Assembly (NCBI GenBank): GCA_031769625.1
Contig: JAUIMM010001418.1
Location: 434,001 to 498,000 of the forward strand
Direction of reading: 5' to 3'
Length of the DNA stretch: 64,000 nucleotides
Source of the DNA: Taudactylus pleione
Taxonomy: Eukaryota; Chordata; Amphibia; Anura; Myobatrachidae
Shown: piece after piece, positions 59,201 to 64,000 of the stretch
How the letters are laid out: the number at the start of each line of letters is the position of its first letter
Numbering within the stretch: position 1 is the stretch's first letter
Position numbers and translations under genes: made by a program
The notes under the pieces: generated by a model
Seen by the model: only the letters and a program-made list of their open reading frames with translations
The model's database searches: none
What the model was told of the DNA's origin: nothing

Positions 59201-62200
59201 TAATGGGTTACTGTGATCACTGGTCCTGTATATGCTGGAATTATGACACACAATACACTATGTATGACACATCTAATGGGTTACTGTGATCACTGGTCCT
59301 GTATATGCTGGAATTATGACACACAATACACTATGTATGACACATATAATAGGTTACTGTGATCACTGGTCCTGTATATGCTGGATACATGACACACAAT
59401 ACACTATGTATGACACATATAATGAGATACTGTGATCACTGGTCCTGTATATGCTGGAATTATGACACACAATACACTATGTATGACACATATAATGGGT
59501 TACTGTGATCGCTGGTCCTGTATATTCTGGAATTATAACACACAATACACTATGTATGACACATATAATGGGTTACTGTGATCGCTGGTCCTGTATATGC
59601 TGGAATTATGACACACAATACACTATGTATGACACATATAATGGGTTACTGTGATCACTAGTCCTGTATATGCTGGAATTATGACACACAATACACTATG
59701 TATGACACATATAATGGGTTACTGTGATCACTAGTCCTGTATATGCTGGAATTATGACACACAATACACTATGTATGACACATATAAAGGGTTACTGTGA
59801 TCACTGGTCCTGTATATGCTGGAATTATGACACACAATACACTATGTATGAAACATATAATGGGTTACTGTGATCACTGGTCCTGTATATGCTGGATACA
59901 TGACACACAATACACTATGTATGACACATATAATGGGTTACTGTGATCACTGGTCCTGTATATGCTGGAATTATGACACACAATACACTATGTATGACAC
60001 ATCTAATGGGTTACTGTGATCACTGGTCCTGTATATGCTGGAATTATTACACACAATACACTATGTATGACACATATAATAGGTTACTGTGATCACTGGT
60101 CCTGTATATGCTGGATACATGACACACAATACACTATGTATGACACATATAATGAGATACTGTGATCACTAGTCCTGTATATGCTGGAATTATGACACAT
60201 AATACACTATGTATGACACATATAATGGGTTACTGTGATCGCTGGTCCTGTATATTCTGGAATTATAACACACAATACACTATGTATGACACATATAATG
60301 GGTTACTGTGATCGCTGGTCCTGTATATGCTGGAATTATGACACACAATACACTATGTATGACACATCTAATGGGTTACTGTGATCGCTGGTCCTGTATA
60401 TGCTGGAATTATGACACACAATACTCTATGTATGACACATATAATGGGTTACTGTGATCGCTGGTCCTGTATATTCTGGAATTATGACACACAATACACT
60501 ATGTATGACACATAAAATGGGTTACTGTGATCACTGGTCCTGTATATGCTGGAATTATGACACACAATACACTATGTATGACACATATAATGGGTTACTG
60601 TGATCACTGGTCCTGTATATGCTGGAATTATGACACACAATACATTATGTATGAAACATATAATGGGTTACTGTGATCACTGGTCCTGTATATGCTGGAT
60701 ACATGACACACAATACACTATGTATGACACATATAATGGGTTACTGTGATCACTGGTCCTGTATATGCTGGAATTATGACACACAATACACTATGTATGA
60801 CACATCTAATGGGTTACTGTGATCACTGGTCCTATATATGCTGGAATTATGACACACAATACACTATATATGACACATCTAATGGGTTACTGTGATCGCT
60901 GGTCCTGTATATGCTGGAATTATGACACACAATACACTATGTATAACACATATAATGGGTTACTGTGATCACTTGTCCTGTGTATGCTGGATACATGACA
61001 CACAATACACTATGTATGACACATATAATGAGATACTGTGATCACTGGTCCTGTATATGCTGGAATTATGACACATAATACACTATGTATGACACATATA
61101 ATGGGTTACTGTGATCGCTGGTCCTGTATATTCTGGAATTATAACACACAATACACTATGTATGACACATATAATGGGTTACTGTGATCGCTGGTCCTGT
61201 ATATGCTGGAATTATGACACACAATACACTATGTATGACACATCTAATGGGTTACTGTGATCGCTGGTCCTGTATATGCTGGAATTATGACACACAATAC
61301 ACTATGTATGACACATATAATGGGTTACTGTGATCGCTGGTCCTGTATATTCTGGAATTATGACACACAATACACTATGTATGACACATATAATGGGTTA
61401 CTGTGATCACTGGTCCTGTATATGCTGGAATTATGACACACAATACACTATGTATGACACATATAATGGGTTACTGTGATCACTGGTCCTGTATATGCTG
61501 GAATTATGACACACAATACACTATGTATGAAACATATAATGGGTTACTGTGATCGCTGGTCCTGTATATGCTGGATACATGACACACAATACTCTATGTA
61601 TGACACATATAATGGGTTACTGTGATCACTGGTCCTGTATATGCTGGAATTATGACACACAATACACTATGTATGACACATCTAATGGGATACTGTGATC
61701 ACTGGTCCTGTATATGCTGGAATTATTACACACAATACACTATGTATGACACATATAATAGGTTACTGTGATCACTGGTCCTGTATATGCTGGATACATG
61801 ACACACAATACACTATATATGACACATATAATGAGATACTGTGATCACTGGTCCTGTATATGCTGGAATTATGACACATAATACACTTTGTATGACACAT
61901 GTAATGGGTTACTGTGATCGCTGGTCCTGTATATTCTGGAATTATAACACACAATACACTATGTATGACACATATAATGGGTTACTGTGATCACTAATCC
62001 TGTATATGCTGGAATTATGACACACAATACACTATGTATGACACATATAATGGGTTACTGTGATCACTAGTCCTGTATATGCTGGAATTATGACACACAA
62101 TACACTATGTATGACACATATAATGGGTTACTGTGATCACTAGTCCTGTATATGCTGGAATTATGACACACAATACACTATGTATGACACATATAATGGG

Positions 62201-64000
62201 TTACTGTGATCACTGGTCCTGTATATGCTGGAATTATGACACACAATACACTATGTATGACACATATAAAGGGTTACTGTGATCACTGGTCCTGTATATG
62301 CTGGAATTATGACACACAATACACTATGTATGAAACATATAATGGGTTACTGTGATCACTGGTCCTGTATATGCTGGATACATGACACACAATACACTAT
62401 GTATGACACATATAATGGGTTACTGTGATCACTAGTCCTGTATATGCTGGAATTATGACACACAATACACTATGTATGACACATATAATGGGTTACTGTG
62501 ATCACTAGTCCTGTATATGCTGGAATTATGACACACAATACACTATGTATGACACATATAATGGGTTACTGTGATCACTAGTCCTGTATATGCTGGAATT
62601 ATGACACACAATACACTATGTATGACACATATAATGGGTTACTGTGATCACTAGTCCTGTATATGCTGGAATTATGACACACAATACACTATGTATGACA
62701 CATATAAAGGGTTACTGTGATCACTGGTCCTGTATATGCTGGAATTATGACACACAATACACTATGTATGAAACATATAATGGGTTACTGTGATCACTGG
62801 TCCTGTATATGCTGGATACATGACACACAATACACTATGTATGACACATATAATGGGTTACTGTGATCACTGGTCCTGTATATGCTGGAATTATGACACA
62901 CAATACACTATGTATGACACATCTATTGGGTTACTGTGATCACTGGTCCTGTATATGCTGGAATTATTACACACAATACACTATGTATGACACATATAAT
63001 AGGTTACTGTGATCACTGGTCCTGTATATGCTGGATACATGACACACAATACACTATGTATGACACATATAATGAGATACTGTGATCACTAGTCCTGTAT
63101 ATGCTGGAATTATGACACATAATACACTATGTATGACACATATAATGGGTTACTGTGATCGCTGGTCCTGTATATTCTGGAATTATAACACACAATACAC
63201 TATGTATGACACATATAATGGGTTACTGTGATCGCTGGTCCTGTATATGCTGGAATTATGACACACAATACACTATGAATGACACATCTAATGGGTTACT
63301 GTGATCGCTGGTCCTGTATATGCTGGAATTATGACACACAATACACTATGTAAGACACATGTAATGGGTTACTGTGATCGCTGGTCCTGTATATTCTGGA
63401 ATTATGACACACAATACACTATGTATGACACATAAAATGGGTTACTGTGATCACTGGTCCTGTATATGCTGGAATTATGACACACAATACACTATGTATG
63501 ACACATATAATGGGTTACTGTGATCACTGGTCCTGTATATGCTGGATACATGACACACAATACACTATGTATGACACATATAATGGGTTACTGTGATCAC
63601 TGGTCCTGTATATGCTGGAATTATGACACACAATACACTATGTATGACACATCTAATGGGTTACTGTGATCACTGGTCCTGTATATGCTGGAATTATGAC
63701 ACACAATACACTATGTATGACACATATAATAGGTTACTGTGATCACTGGTCCTGTATATGCTGGATACATGACACACAATACACTATGTATGACACATAT
63801 AATGAGATACTGTGATCACTGGTCCTGTATATGCTGGAATTATGACACACAATACACTATGTATGACACATATAATGGGTTACTGTGATCGCTGGTCCTG
63901 TATATTCTGGAATTATAACACACAATACACTATGTATGACACATATAATGGGTTACTGTGATCGCTGGTCCTGTATATGCTGGAATTATGACACACAATA
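50232..64000. repeat. 73-bp satellite array (~188 units, open at right edge)
   Basis: The unit has TTACTGTGATCACTGGTCCT, GTATATGCTGGAATTATGAC and ACACAATACACTATGTATGA, then CACATATAATGGG (73 bp). Variants recur in blocks: CACTAGTCC, GCTGGATACATGAC, GAATTATTACAC, AATGAGATAC, TATATTCTGGAATTATAAC. Higher-order periods are visible: ~949 bp (13 units) near the left, 4670 bp (64 units) between 55-57 kb and 60-62 kb, and 4380 bp (60 units) between 59.16-59.62 and 63.54-64.0 kb, the last identical over 460 bp as read. There is no gene. Confidence 0.97.

Noticed and set aside
37365..64000. Regular short-period repeats resembling a CRISPR array
   Set aside because: There are no unique spacers between repeats; the units are contiguous and near-identical. 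The context is a vertebrate-type genome. These are satellites.

Overview
The window looks like intergenic DNA from a vertebrate with a large, repeat-rich genome. An anuran amphibian is my best guess. That rests on the mix of BED-finger hAT transposons, a Penelope-like retroelement, hairpin-rich MITEs and kilobases of short-unit satellites; it is an inference, since no host gene is present to confirm it. I see no convincing host protein-coding gene, tRNA or rRNA.

Positions 1-33,671 hold five related hAT transposons, called E, D, A, B and C here from left to right. E (1-1708, cut by the window edge), D (1755-10031) and C (27762-33671) lie on the minus strand. A (10553-19513) and B (19633-26366) lie on the plus strand. 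All end in TAGGGGTG and sit in TA microsatellites that belong to a dispersed ~100-110 bp host minisatellite. Each has a GC-rich promoter end (TATA box plus a YY1-like motif), then a tandem array of ~160 bp units, then a one-exon transposase, then a 3' end with a 16-bp hairpin and repeated CAAAACAC-type motifs. Array size runs from about one unit (E) to ~10 (C), ~15 (B), ~25 (D) and ~29 (A). A, D and B show higher-order duplications of 11, 11 and 6 units. A has an uninterrupted 1037-residue transposase. B has a 1-bp frameshift, C a nonsense codon, D is a deleted chimera carrying a second ~139-bp array, and E is open as far as it is visible.

Positions 33,672-37,364 are mostly unrecognised DNA with two clear MITEs: a 269-bp hAT-type element with a perfect 8-bp target duplication, and a multi-hairpin element. 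Positions 37,365-42,969 are a 59-bp satellite (~95 units).

Positions 42,970-50,231 hold a decayed Penelope-like element (reverse transcriptase YIDD motif, CxxC linker, GIY-YIG nuclease). It is interrupted by two different MITEs, preceded by a 37-bp palindrome over the YIDD codons, and has a hammerhead-like motif further upstream on the opposite strand. Two more copies of the multi-hairpin MITE family, a possible LTR and AT-rich unrecognised DNA fill the rest.

Positions 50,232-64,000 are a 73-bp satellite (~188 units, running off the window) with nested higher-order duplications of about 0.95, 4.38 and 4.67 kb.

The least expected items are the expandable array between promoter and transposase in the hAT family, and the MITE families built almost entirely of consecutive hairpins. 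One of the latter has its unoccupied target site preserved in sister hAT copies in this same window.
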